Positions 8,092 through 16,929 of a stretch of 64,000 nucleotides of DNA are shown piece after piece. The notes under the pieces were generated by a model. That model was not told where the DNA came from, searched no databases, and worked only from the letters and a program-made list of their open reading frames with translations. The translations under genes and the position numbers were made by a program. The stretch covers positions 238,368 to 302,367 of the forward strand of contig NZ_LGYE01000002.1 of the NCBI RefSeq assembly GCF_001262495.1. The letters run 5' to 3'. The stretch's first letter is position 1. Each line of letters begins with the position of its first letter. The stretch is from Microbacterium sp. GCS4 (GTDB lineage: Bacteria > Actinomycetota > Actinomycetes > Actinomycetales > Microbacteriaceae).

Positions 8092-11000
8092 GTGACCCGC
8101 AGAATGAGCATCGACGACGCTCTCGCTCTGACCGTGCCGAGTCAGCCGACGCTGTCGTCGACCGGCGACCGGCTCGTCTACGTCCTCGCCGCGACGGACG
8201 TCGCCGAGGACCGCAGCACGAGCGCGCTCTGGATCGCCGAGAACGGGGCGACGCGCGCTCTCACGCGCGGCCCGTCCGACTCGAGCCCGGTCTTCTCTCC
8301 GGACGGCTCGCAGGTCGCGTTCCTCCGCGAAGGCCAGCTGTGGACGCTCCCGCTCGCGGGCGGCGAGCCGGAGCAGCGCACGACCCTGCCGCTCGGCGCC
8401 GGTGTGCCGGTGTGGAGCCCCGACAGCACGCGCATCGCGTTCACGGCCGCGGTGGTGCCGCTCTCCGCGCAGGGTGAGGGGGAGAGCGGCGAGCAGCGGG
8501 CGGAGCGGGAGAAGGCCCCGATCGTCGCGACCGGGATCGACTATCTCGCGGACGGGGCGTGGTTCACCCGCGGCGTGCGCGATCAGCTGCATGTGCTCGA
8601 CGTGGCGGACGGGCGCGTGCGCCGACTGACCGACGGCGTGGCCGGCGTCGGCAGCCCCGCCTGGTCTCCCGACGGCGCCACCCTCGCCTACGTCGCACGA
8701 CCCGACGGCGCTGACGACCTCGCGTTCCGCTCCTCGGTGCAGGCGCTCGACCCCGCCGATCCCGCCGCCCGCCCCCGCACTCTCGCCTTCGCCGAGGGCT
8801 TCGCGGGCACCGTGTCGTTCACGCCCGACGGTGCGAGCCTGGTCGTCATCGGCTGGAACGGCGAGCCCGAGGGGCACGCCGGCCTCTTCGTCGTCGAGCT
8901 CGCATCGGGTGAGGTCGTCGACGCGGCGCGCGACCTCGACCGCAACGTCATGCCCGGAGCCCCCGCCTATCCGGGCGCGCTGCCGCAGGTCACGGCATCC
9001 GGCGACATCCTCTTCGCGGTCCGCGACCGCGGCGCGACCCACCTCTACGCCGTACCGGTGGCCGGCGGTGAGCCTCGGCTCGTGCACGGCGGCACCGACG
9101 AGGTCGTGAGCGGACTGTCGGTCGCGGGCGACACCGCGGCGATCGCGCTGACGACCCCGACGTCGTTCGGCGAGATCCTGCGCCTCGACCTCGCGGCGGG
9201 TACGAGCGCCGTGCTCACCGCGCACGGCGACGCGCCGGACGGGGCCGAGCTGTTCGTGCGCGAGAGCCGCGAGTTCTCGATCAGCGACGGCACCGTCGTG
9301 CAGGGCTGGATCGTGCGCGACCCCGCGGTCACCGGCGCGACCCCGCTGCTCGTCGACATCCACGGCGGACCGCACAACGCGTGGAACGGCGCGGTCGACG
9401 AGATGCACCTGTACCACCAGCAGCTCGCGGCGGACGGGTGGACGATCCTCATGATCAACCCGCGGGGCAGCGACGGGTACGGCGAGGACTTCTGGCGCGG
9501 CGTGAACGGTGGCTGGGGCGTCTCCGACGCGAAGGACTTCCTGGAGCCGGTCGACGAGCTCGTCGCGGAGGGGACGGCGGATGCCGCACGGCTCGCCGTC
9601 GCCGGATACAGCTACGGCGGCTACATGACGGCGTACCTCACCGGACACGACGACCGGTTCGCGGCGGCCGTCGCCGGCGGCATCGTCGCCGACCTGTTCA
9701 GCATGGGCGGCACGAGCGACGACGCGCACATGCTCAACGTGCTCGAGCTCGGCGTCATGCCGTGGGCCTCCGCCGACCGGGAGACGCTCACCGCGATGTC
9801 GCCGTACTCGGCCGTCGAGAACGTGACGACGCCGACGCTCGTGCTGCACGGAGAGAAGGACCTGCGGTGCCCCGTGCACCAGGCGCAGCAGTGGCACTAC
9901 GCGCTGCGCGAGCGCGGCGTGCCCACCGAGCTCGTGCTCTACCCCGGCGGCAGTCACGTGTTCCCGCTGCTCGGGGCGCCGAGCCACCGGGTCGACTACG
10001 CGCGGCGCATCGTCGACTGGGTCGAGCGCTTCGCCGGGAGCACCCGCGGTGTGCGCCCGGCCGCGATCGACGCCGCGCACTGGCAGCACCGGCTCGACGA
10101 GCTCGCCCGGCTGCACGACGTGCCGGGCGCGCAGCTCGGCATCCTCCGCTACGACCCCGAGGGTCGTGACGAGGTCGTCACTGCCGCCACCGGCACGCTC
10201 AACGCCGATCTGCCGGCGGCGTCGGCGACGGTGCTGCCCGACTCCGTCTTCCAGATCGGCTCGATCTCGAAGGTGTGGACCGCGACCGCGGTGATGCGGC
10301 TGATCGAGCAGGGGGCCTTCACGCTCGACACCCCGGTCGTGGAGATCGTGCCCGAGCTGCAGCTCGCGACCGAGGAGTTCACCAGGGGTGTCACGGTGCG
10401 CCACCTGCTCACCCACACGAGCGGCATCGACGGCGACGTGTTCACCGACACCGGTCGCGGTGACGACTGCCTGGAGAAGTACACGGGGCTGTTCCCGGAG
10501 ATCGGTGTGAACCACCCGCTCGGCGCGACCTGGTCGTACTGCAACTCGGGCTTCTCGCTGCTCGGACGCGTGATCGAGAAGGCCACGGGCAGTGTCTGGG
10601 ACACGGCGATGCGCGACCTGGTCTTCACGCCGCTCGGGCTCACGCACACCGTGACGCTGCCCGAGGAGGCGATCCTGCACTCCGCGGCGGTCGGCCATGT
10701 CGAGACCGGCGAGAAGCCCGTGATCGCCCCGGTCTGGGCGCTGCCCCGCTCGCTGGGTCCGGCAGGGCTCATCACCGCTCGGGCAGCGGACGTGCTCGCG
10801 TTCGCGCGTCTGCACCTGGCCGGCGGCGTCGCGGCGGACGGCACGCGTCTGCTCGCCGAGGACACCGTGGCCGAGATGCAGGCGTTCCAGGCCGAGGTGC
10901 CCGACAAGCACATCCTCGGCGACTCGTGGGGGCTCGGCTGGATCCGCTTCGACTGGAACGGCGAGCGCCTCTATGGACACGACGGCAACACGATCGGCCA

Positions 11001-11457
11001 GGCGGCGTTCCTGCGCGTGCACCCCGGGTCCGGCGTCGCGGTGACGCTGCTCACGAACGGCGGTCACACACGCGACCTGTACGAGGACCTCTACCGCGAG
11101 ATCTTCGCCGAGCTGTCGGGCGTGACCATGCAAGCCACCGTGCAGCCGCCGGCCGAGCCGGTCGAGATCGACATCGCGCCGTACGTCGGCACCTACGAGC
11201 GCGCCTCGGTGCGCGCGGAGGTGTTCGTCGGCGACGACGGACCGGTGCTCCGCACCACCGTGCTCGGGCCGCTCGCCGAGCTCGAGTCCGACCCGGTCGA
11301 CGAGTACGCGCTCACCCCCTACAGCGATGGAGTGTTCGCGCTCCGCGCCCCCGGGACGCAGACCTGGATGACGGCGACGTTCTACGAGCTGCCGACCGGC
11401 GAGCAGTACCTGCACTTCGGTGCGCGGGCCACCCCGAAGGTGTCGAGCGGCGCATGA
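8092..11457 (+). CDS. Fusion of S9 prolyl-oligopeptidase-family peptidase and S12 beta-lactamase-family hydrolase
   Basis: The start is GTG 8092, set by AAGGAG 5 nt upstream; the protein has 1121 residues. Residues 1 to about 390 form a WD40/TolB-like beta-propeller with repeated SPDG motifs. About 400-650 is an S9 alpha/beta-hydrolase domain: oxyanion region DIHGGPH, nucleophile Ser507 in GYSYGGY, Asp590 in GEKDLRCP, His622 in GGSHVF. About 660-1010 is an S12 domain with S724-I-S-K727, Y816-C-N818 and H963 in GHDGN, followed by an accessory domain. Both active sites look complete. No signal peptide is present, so it acts on imported peptides. The S12 half is a paralogue of the 1341-2753 protein. 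Likely role: acylaminoacyl/oligopeptidase plus D-aminopeptidase or esterase, releasing D-residues for the racemase pathway (inference). Confidence 0.9.
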   Translation: MTRRMSIDDALALTVPSQPTLSSTGDRLVYVLAATDVAEDRSTSALWIAENGATRALTRGPSDSSPVFSPDGSQVAFLREGQLWTLPLAGGEPEQRTTLPLGAGVPVWSPDSTRIAFTAAVVPLSAQGEGESGEQRAEREKAPIVATGIDYLADGAWFTRGVRDQLHVLDVADGRVRRLTDGVAGVGSPAWSPDGATLAYVARPDGADDLAFRSSVQALDPADPAARPRTLAFAEGFAGTVSFTPDGASLVVIGWNGEPEGHAGLFVVELASGEVVDAARDLDRNVMPGAPAYPGALPQVTASGDILFAVRDRGATHLYAVPVAGGEPRLVHGGTDEVVSGLSVAGDTAAIALTTPTSFGEILRLDLAAGTSAVLTAHGDAPDGAELFVRESREFSISDGTVVQGWIVRDPAVTGATPLLVDIHGGPHNAWNGAVDEMHLYHQQLAADGWTILMINPRGSDGYGEDFWRGVNGGWGVSDAKDFLEPVDELVAEGTADAARLAVAGYSYGGYMTAYLTGHDDRFAAAVAGGIVADLFSMGGTSDDAHMLNVLELGVMPWASADRETLTAMSPYSAVENVTTPTLVLHGEKDLRCPVHQAQQWHYALRERGVPTELVLYPGGSHVFPLLGAPSHRVDYARRIVDWVERFAGSTRGVRPAAIDAAHWQHRLDELARLHDVPGAQLGILRYDPEGRDEVVTAATGTLNADLPAASATVLPDSVFQIGSISKVWTATAVMRLIEQGAFTLDTPVVEIVPELQLATEEFTRGVTVRHLLTHTSGIDGDVFTDTGRGDDCLEKYTGLFPEIGVNHPLGATWSYCNSGFSLLGRVIEKATGSVWDTAMRDLVFTPLGLTHTVTLPEEAILHSAAVGHVETGEKPVIAPVWALPRSLGPAGLITARAADVLAFARLHLAGGVAADGTRLLAEDTVAEMQAFQAEVPDKHILGDSWGLGWIRFDWNGERLYGHDGNTIGQAAFLRVHPGSGVAVTLLTNGGHTRDLYEDLYREIFAELSGVTMQATVQPPAEPVEIDIAPYVGTYERASVRAEVFVGDDGPVLRTTVLGPLAELESDPVDEYALTPYSDGVFALRAPGTQTWMTATFYELPTGEQYLHFGARATPKVSSGA

Positions 11458-12593
11458 GCATCCCGTCTTCGCTCGTCGCCGGCGCCCTCACGGAGGCGAC
11501 TCTCGTCTCCACGATCCGCCGGCTGATCGAGTGCGAGTCGCCCTCGGGTGACGACGCGGCCGTTGCCCGCTCGGCCGACGTCGTCGCCGAGATCGGCGCC
11601 GAGCTCCTGGGCGTCGAGCCCGAGCGCCTCGTGATCGACGGCTGCACCCACCTGCGTTGGCGCTTCGGCGCCGAGACCCGCGTGCTGCTCCTGACGCATC
11701 ACGACACCGTCTGGCCGCACGGCACCCTCGACCGGCTGCCGTTCGGCGTGGTCGACGGCGTGCTGCGAGGGCCGGGATCGTTCGACATGAAGACCGGGCT
11801 GGCGATGGTGCTGCACGCGGTCGCCGAGCTCGACGATCGCGACGGCGTGACGATCCTCGTGACCGGTGACGAGGAGACCGGGTCGGTGCGCTCTCGCGCG
11901 CTGATCGAGGAGACGGCGCGCGGCGCCGGCGCCGTGCTCGTCACCGAAGCCTCGGAGGGCGGAGCCTGGAAGGGCGCGCGCAAGGGCGTCGGCATGTATG
12001 AGGTCGCGGTGCGGGGCAAGGCGGCGCACGCGGGGCTCGAGCCCGAGAAGGGTGTCAACGCGACGGTCGCGCTCGCACACCTCGTGCTCGCGGTCGGCGC
12101 CCTCGCCGATGCGGATGACGGCACGACCGTGACACCCACCCGTGCCGACGCCGGCACGACGGGGAACACGGTGCCTGCCGAGGCCACCCTGCGCATCGAC
12201 GTGCGGGCCTGGTCGGCCGCCGAGTTGGACCGGGTGGATGCGGCGCTCCGCGCCTACGTCTCGCCCGTGCCGGGTGCGGTCGTGACGGTGCACGGCGGTA
12301 TCAACCGCCCGCCGCTCTCCCGCGAGATGTCGCAGGCGCTCGCCGCCCTCGCTGCGCGGCTCGGCGCGAGGCACGGTCTCGGCGATGTGCGTGCCGTCGA
12401 TGTCGGCGGGGGCAGCGACGGGAACTTCACGGCGGGTGCGGGCGTGCCGACCCTCGACGGCATGGGCGCCGTCGGCGGCGGCGCGCACGCCGACGACGAA
12501 CACGCGATCGTGGCGGAGATCCTGCCGCGGACGCGCCTGCTGGCCGACATGGCGGCGGAGATCTCGAGAACGGACGGATCATGGCAGAACTGA
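11454..12593 (+). CDS. M20-family metallo-amidohydrolase, probable N-succinyl-L-amino-acid desuccinylase
   Basis: A 379-residue member of the M20 peptidase family (ArgE/DapE/carboxypeptidase G2 group). Zinc-site motifs are H82-H-D84 in LTHHDTVWP, D111 in GSFDMKTG, E140-E141 in GDEETGS, and the distal GGAHADDEH. A dimerisation domain is present around GVGMYEVAVRGKAAHAG. It overlaps the upstream fusion by 4 bp and the downstream GNAT gene by 13 bp. In the described D-to-L amino-acid conversion pathway, an M20 enzyme removes succinate from the N-succinyl-L-amino acid. The gene order here matches that job. A general carboxypeptidase role is the alternative. Confidence 0.85.
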   Translation: MSIPSSLVAGALTEATLVSTIRRLIECESPSGDDAAVARSADVVAEIGAELLGVEPERLVIDGCTHLRWRFGAETRVLLLTHHDTVWPHGTLDRLPFGVVDGVLRGPGSFDMKTGLAMVLHAVAELDDRDGVTILVTGDEETGSVRSRALIEETARGAGAVLVTEASEGGAWKGARKGVGMYEVAVRGKAAHAGLEPEKGVNATVALAHLVLAVGALADADDGTTVTPTRADAGTTGNTVPAEATLRIDVRAWSAAELDRVDAALRAYVSPVPGAVVTVHGGINRPPLSREMSQALAALAARLGARHGLGDVRAVDVGGGSDGNFTAGAGVPTLDGMGAVGGGAHADDEHAIVAEILPRTRLLADMAAEISRTDGSWQN

Positions 12594-13390
12594 TGCACGA
12601 CGACGCGGTCGTGTCGTCCGCGCGGCATGACGCGGACCGCGCCGCAGCGGCATCCGGTGTCGCGATCAGGGAGCTCGGGGCGGTGGGGGAGCACGCCGAG
12701 GCCATCGCGCTGCTGTCGCGGATCTGGGGGCGTTCGCCCGAGAACCCGGTCGTGCCGCCCGAACTCATGCGGGCGCTCAGCAAGGCAGGCAACTACATCG
12801 GCGGCGCGTTCGTCGGCGATCGTCTCGTCGGCGTCGCGATCGCGTTCCACGCCGACCCCGAGCGGCATGCGCTGTACAGCCACATCGCCGGAATCGCGGC
12901 CGAGAGCGCCGGTCGATCGATCGGCTTCGCGCTCAAGCAGCACCAGCGGGCCTGGGCTCTGGGTCGCGGCATCGATGCGATCGAGTGGACGTTCGATCCG
13001 CTCGTCGCCCGCAACGCCCACTTCAACATCACCAAGCTCGGTGCGAGACCGCAGGAGTACCTCTCGGACTTCTACGGCGCGATGACCGACGGCGTCAACA
13101 GCGACGACGAGACCGATCGGCTGCTCATGCGCTGGGAGCTGCGCGACGCGGGCGTCGTGCTCCGCGCGCACGGCAGTTCCGCCCAGCCCGAGACGCGGAT
13201 GCCGGGCGACCGCAACGTCGCGGTACCGCCCGACATCGAGGGGCTGCGACGCGACGACCGCGCCGCGGCGCAGCGGTGGCGTTTCCTGGTGCGCGAGCAG
13301 CTCACCGGGGCGCTGGACGCGGGCGGGCGCATCGTCGGATTCGACCGCGCCGAGGGCTACATCATCCGACCGGAGAGGACAACGGCATGA
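12581..13390 (+). CDS. GNAT-superfamily acyltransferase (COG3375), probable D-amino-acid N-succinyltransferase
   Basis: A 269-residue GNAT-like protein. The acyl-CoA-binding region is recognisable as GGAFVGDRLVGVAIAF followed by YSHIAGIAAESAGRSIGFALKQHQRAWALGRG and then EWTFDPLVARNAHFNITKLG, the hallmark of the COG3375 group. This group is often encoded beside NSAR-type racemases, where it succinylates D-amino acids using succinyl-CoA. The N-terminal 25 residues look like a low-complexity extension, so a later start is possible. It overlaps the M20 gene by 13 bp and the racemase start by 4 bp, indicating translational coupling of the three enzymes. Confidence 0.83.
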   Translation: MAELMHDDAVVSSARHDADRAAAASGVAIRELGAVGEHAEAIALLSRIWGRSPENPVVPPELMRALSKAGNYIGGAFVGDRLVGVAIAFHADPERHALYSHIAGIAAESAGRSIGFALKQHQRAWALGRGIDAIEWTFDPLVARNAHFNITKLGARPQEYLSDFYGAMTDGVNSDDETDRLLMRWELRDAGVVLRAHGSSAQPETRMPGDRNVAVPPDIEGLRRDDRAAAQRWRFLVREQLTGALDAGGRIVGFDRAEGYIIRPERTTA

Positions 13391-14493
13391 GGATCGACGG
13401 GATCGAGCTGCGACGGGTGGCGATGCCGCTCGTCTCACCGTTCCGCACATCGTTCGGCACGCAGACTGCCAGGGACATCCTGCTCGTGCGGGCCGTGGTC
13501 GACGGCGTCGACGGGTGGGGCGAGTGCGTGACGCTGCCCGACCCCGTCTATTCGCCCGAGTACACCGAGGGCGCGGTCGACATGATCCGTCGCTACATCG
13601 TGCCGGCTCTGACCGGGGCCGAGCTCTCGGGCGCGCACATGGTCGGCGAGATGCTCGCGCCCTTCAAAGGCCATCGCATGGCGAAGGCCGCGATCGAGAC
13701 GGCCGTGCTCGACGCGGAGCTGCGGGCCGAGGGCCGCTCGTTCGCCCGTGAGCTGGGCGCCGTGCGCGACACCGTGCCGTGCGGGGTGTCGGTCGGGATC
13801 ATGGAGGAGATCCCGCGGCTGCTCGATGCGGTCGACGGATACCTCGCCGAGGGGTACGTGCGCATCAAGCTCAAGATCGAACCGGGGTGGGATGTCGACG
13901 TCGTGCGCGCGGTGCGCGAGCGCTTCGGCGACGAAGTGCTGCTGCAGGTCGACGCGAACACCGCGTACACGCTCCGCGACGCGCAGCACCTCGCCCGACT
14001 CGACGACTTCGACCTTCTCCTGATCGAGCAGCCCCTCGAGGAGGAGGACATCCTGGGGCATGCCGACCTGGCGCGGATGCTGAAGACGCCGATCTGCCTG
14101 GACGAGTCGATCACCTCGGCCCAGACCGCGGCCGCCGCGATCCGCCTCGGCGCCACGAGCGTCATCAACATCAAGCCCGGCCGCGTCGGCGGGTACCTCG
14201 AGGCGCGCCGCATCCACGACCTCGCCGTGGCCCAGGGCGTGCCGGTCTGGTGCGGGGGCATGGTCGAGAGCGGCATCGGCAGGGCCGCGAACGTGGCGCT
14301 CGCCGCGCTGCCGGGATTCGTCCTCCCCGGCGACGTCTCGGCGAGCGACCGCTTCTACCGGGTCGATCTCACCGAGCCGTTCGTGATGCGCGACGGCAGC
14401 CTCGCGGTCCCGCAGGGGGCAGGGCTCGGCGTGACCCCGATCCCGGAGATCCTCGACGAGCTCACGACCTCGACCGAGTGGCTTCCGATGTGA
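13387..14493 (+). CDS. N-succinylamino-acid racemase (enolase superfamily, NSAR/OSBS type)
   Basis: A 368-residue enolase-superfamily enzyme with MLE-type N-terminal cap and TIM barrel. The catalytic lysines are K163 (in RIKLKIEPG) and K263 (in NIKPGRVGG). The Mg ligands are D189 (QVDAN), E214 (IEQPL) and D239 (LDES). These positions are the same as I recall for the well-studied Amycolatopsis NSAR/OSBS. The signature GGMVESGIGRAANVALAALP is also typical of that group. The family can make o-succinylbenzoate for menaquinone or racemise N-succinylamino acids. No menaquinone genes are nearby, while a succinyltransferase-type GNAT and an M20 hydrolase are directly linked, so racemisation is the better call. 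Confidence 0.9.
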   Translation: MRIDGIELRRVAMPLVSPFRTSFGTQTARDILLVRAVVDGVDGWGECVTLPDPVYSPEYTEGAVDMIRRYIVPALTGAELSGAHMVGEMLAPFKGHRMAKAAIETAVLDAELRAEGRSFARELGAVRDTVPCGVSVGIMEEIPRLLDAVDGYLAEGYVRIKLKIEPGWDVDVVRAVRERFGDEVLLQVDANTAYTLRDAQHLARLDDFDLLLIEQPLEEEDILGHADLARMLKTPICLDESITSAQTAAAAIRLGATSVINIKPGRVGGYLEARRIHDLAVAQGVPVWCGGMVESGIGRAANVALAALPGFVLPGDVSASDRFYRVDLTEPFVMRDGSLAVPQGAGLGVTPIPEILDELTTSTEWLPM

Positions 14494-14496
14494 GGT

Positions 14497-14502
14497 TATG
14501 CT
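14497..14502 (+). promoter_or_regulatory. Probable -10 box (TATGCT) of a leaderless promoter for the PucR gene
   Basis: TATGCT lies 7 nt before ATG 14510. The upstream in-frame ATG at 14498 falls inside the box itself and has a GAGG only 2 nt away, so 14510 is the better start. The spacing is the same as at about 20 other genes in this window. Confidence 0.55.
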
Positions 14503-14509
14503 CGCCGAT

Positions 14510-16132
14510 ATGAGCGCGCTGTCACGGTCGAGCTGGGGTCGCGTGATCGACGATCTCGGCGTGACGCTGCTCGACGTGGCCTACGGGCGCATCGATGTGG
14601 ATCGGCAGGTCGGCGGCGTCGTGATCCACGATCCGCTCGACGAGCCGGTGTATCCGCCGGGAGCCGTGGTGCTGGCGGTCTCGCTGCGCGACGCCGACGA
14701 GCTCGCGGAGCTCGTGCGGCATGCCGGCGACCGGGATGCCGTCGCGGTGGTCGTGCGTGCCTCGACGGATCTCACCGACGCCGTCCGCGCGGCGGCCGAC
14801 ACCGCGGGCATCGCGGTGCTCGGACTCGCTCGGGGTGCGACGTGGACGCAGCTCGCCGCGTTGCTGCGCTCGTTGCTCGCCGAGGACGACGTCGGGCAGA
14901 CGCCGGCGGAATCGCTCGGAGGCGTCTCGTCGGGCGACCTGTTCGCAGTCGCCAACGCGATCGCCGCACTGCTCGACGCCCCCGTGACGATCGAGGACCG
15001 CTCCTCCCGGGTGCTCGCGTTCTCGGGCGGGCAGGAAGCGGCCGACCCCTCGCGGGTGGAGACCATCATCGGCAGGCAGGTGCCGGACCGGTACGCCCGA
15101 GTGCTCACCGAGATGGGCGTCTTCCGCGACCTCTACCGCGGCGACGCGCCTGTCGTCGTCGACCCCGTGCGTCTCGGCGAGGGCGTCTCCACGCAGCGCA
15201 TCGCGATCGCCGTGCGCGCGGGCGACGAGGTGCTCGGCTCGATCTGGGCCGCGATGGACGGGCCCCTCACCGACGAGCGGGCGGCGACGCTCCGTGACGC
15301 GACGACGCTCGTGGCGCTGCACCTGCTGCGCATCCGCGCCGGCGCCGACGCGCAGCGCAGTCTGCGCGCCGAACTCGTCAGCCGGGCTGTGGACGGCGGG
15401 CCGGACGCTCAGGACGCCCTGGGGCGACTGGGACTCGCGGGACGCCGGGTGTGGGTGATGGCGACCGCCCTCGCCCCCCGTGGGGAGGACGGGTCGGAGC
15501 ACGATTCGATCGCGGAACGCGAGCGCCTCACCGACGCCCTCGCGCTGCATCTGTCGGCCGTGCAGCAGGGCGCGGCGGTCGCGCTCGTGGGCGATACCGT
15601 CTACGGCATCCTGCCCGTGGCCGATGCTCCGGCCGAGGACCGATCGGCGCGTCTGGCCGAGGACTTCCTGCTGCGCGTCGGCGACCGCATCCCCGCCGTG
15701 ATCGGCATCGGGCGCCCGGCGGTCACGGTGGCCGAGATCGCCCGTTCCCGTGCCGAGGCGCACCGCGCGCTGCGCGTCGTGTCGGAGCGGTCTCCGCGTC
15801 ACCGCAGCCTCGCCCGCATCGCCGACGTCGAGACGGACTCCCTCCTGCTCGATCTGCGCGACCTGCGCAGTGCGCGCGGCGACCGCGCCTCCGGACCCCT
15901 CGCCCGGCTCGCCGACTACGACGCCGAGCACGACGCCCACCTCGTCGACACCCTGACCGCGTGGCTCGACCACTTCGGCGACGTCGCCGCGGCGGCCGCC
16001 TCCTGCTTCGTGCACGTCAACACGTTCCGCTACCGTCTGCGGCGCGTCGCCGAGGTCGGGGACATGGACCTCTCCGACGCCGATACCCGCTTCGCGGCGA
16101 TGCTCGAGATCCGCACCCTCCCGCGACGGTGA
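14510..16132 (+). CDS. PucR/CdaR-family transcriptional regulator
   Basis: A 540-residue regulator. The N-terminal ~120 residues form the PucR-type sensory domain (LGVTLLDVAYGR, then DAVAVVVRAS). A GAF-like middle region (about 150-280, DLFAVANAIAALLDAPVTIEDRSSRVLAFS) follows, then the GGDEF-like domain and the C-terminal PucR helix-turn-helix at about 475-530, where FVHVNTFRYRLRRV is the diagnostic recognition helix. Relatives control catabolism of purines, amino acids and glycerate-type acids, usually as activators responding to the substrate. It sits 16 bp after the racemase and is the obvious regulator of the peptide/D-amino-acid cluster, though no binding site could be identified. Confidence 0.88.
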   Translation: MSALSRSSWGRVIDDLGVTLLDVAYGRIDVDRQVGGVVIHDPLDEPVYPPGAVVLAVSLRDADELAELVRHAGDRDAVAVVVRASTDLTDAVRAAADTAGIAVLGLARGATWTQLAALLRSLLAEDDVGQTPAESLGGVSSGDLFAVANAIAALLDAPVTIEDRSSRVLAFSGGQEAADPSRVETIIGRQVPDRYARVLTEMGVFRDLYRGDAPVVVDPVRLGEGVSTQRIAIAVRAGDEVLGSIWAAMDGPLTDERAATLRDATTLVALHLLRIRAGADAQRSLRAELVSRAVDGGPDAQDALGRLGLAGRRVWVMATALAPRGEDGSEHDSIAERERLTDALALHLSAVQQGAAVALVGDTVYGILPVADAPAEDRSARLAEDFLLRVGDRIPAVIGIGRPAVTVAEIARSRAEAHRALRVVSERSPRHRSLARIADVETDSLLLDLRDLRSARGDRASGPLARLADYDAEHDAHLVDTLTAWLDHFGDVAAAAASCFVHVNTFRYRLRRVAEVGDMDLSDADTRFAAMLEIRTLPRR

Positions 16133-16155
16133 CGACGCTCGGGCAGAATGGGCGG

Positions 16156-16920
16156 ATGACGACCCGCACGCCCGCACTCGAGATCGCCGTGACCGGACCC
16201 GCGGGGGTCCGCATCGCCGGAACCGTGGGCGCCGCCCGCGTCGAACTCGCGCAGGCCCTCCCGCTCGGCGGCCTGACGCCCTCGCCCGCGACCCTGGAGC
16301 TGTCGATCGACGCCGCGCGCGAAGCCCGCGTCGAGGTGCACGTGCTCGTGCGACCACGGGCCGGCGGATTCCACTACGACGCCGACGAGATCGCCCTGTC
16401 CGTCCTCGATGTGCGCCGTGCGGTCGAGGCGGGAGCCGACGGCGTGGTCGTCGGTGCGCTCGACCCGGCCGGCGCGCTCGACCTCGACGCCATGGCCCGT
16501 CTGCGCGACGCCGCGGGCTCGGCATCCGTCACCCTGCATCGCGCTATCGACGTCACCGCCGACCCGGTCGCGACGCTCGCCGCGGCACGCTCGCTCGGAC
16601 TGCGCCGCGTGCTCACCTCGGGCGGGGCCTCGGCCGCGATCGACGGGATCGACAGGCTCCGGGCGATGGTCGTCGAAGCCGCCGGCGCGATCGAGGTCAT
16701 GGCCGGGAGCGGAGTGGATGCCGCGAGCGCGGCCGCGCTCGCCGCGACCGGCGTCGACGCCCTGCACTTCTCGGCCAAGCGCACGGTGCGCGAAGACGGC
16801 GGCGTGCGCATGGGGTCGGCGTCCGACGGCGTCGGCGGCTACGAGGTCACCGACCTCGACACCGCCCGCGCGGTCGTCGCCGCGCTCGCCTCCCTGACGC
16901 CCTCGGGCACCGGTCAGTAG
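16156..16920 (+). CDS. cutC: CutC-family copper homeostasis protein
   Basis: A 254-residue TIM-barrel protein of the CutC family: LEIAVTGPAGV at the N-terminus, VLVRPRAGGFHYD (the conserved R-P-R-x-G-x-F motif) near 60-75, HRAIDVTADP, LTSGG and IEVMAGSGV along the barrel, and a C-terminal region FSAKRTVREDGGVRMGS. The family has been linked to copper tolerance in bacteria, but its biochemical role is not settled. The start is ATG 16156, 6 nt after a CAGAAT -10-like box and with no Shine-Dalgarno, so it is probably leaderless. It has its own promoter and need not belong to the upstream cluster. Confidence 0.88.
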   Translation: MTTRTPALEIAVTGPAGVRIAGTVGAARVELAQALPLGGLTPSPATLELSIDAAREARVEVHVLVRPRAGGFHYDADEIALSVLDVRRAVEAGADGVVVGALDPAGALDLDAMARLRDAAGSASVTLHRAIDVTADPVATLAAARSLGLRRVLTSGGASAAIDGIDRLRAMVVEAAGAIEVMAGSGVDAASAAALAATGVDALHFSAKRTVREDGGVRMGSASDGVGGYEVTDLDTARAVVAALASLTPSGTGQ

Positions 16921-16929
16921 GGTGGGGGC

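Noticed and set aside
7924..11415. 1163-residue minus-strand open frame opposite the S9/S12 fusion
   Set aside because: It is the mirror of a well-supported gene and has a composition (Val-Glu-Arg-Gly) typical of shadow frames.
13387..14493. Calling the racemase a menaquinone o-succinylbenzoate synthase (MenC)
   Set aside because: The sequence cannot exclude it, but no other men gene is near, while the succinyltransferase-like GNAT and M20 genes are coupled to it.
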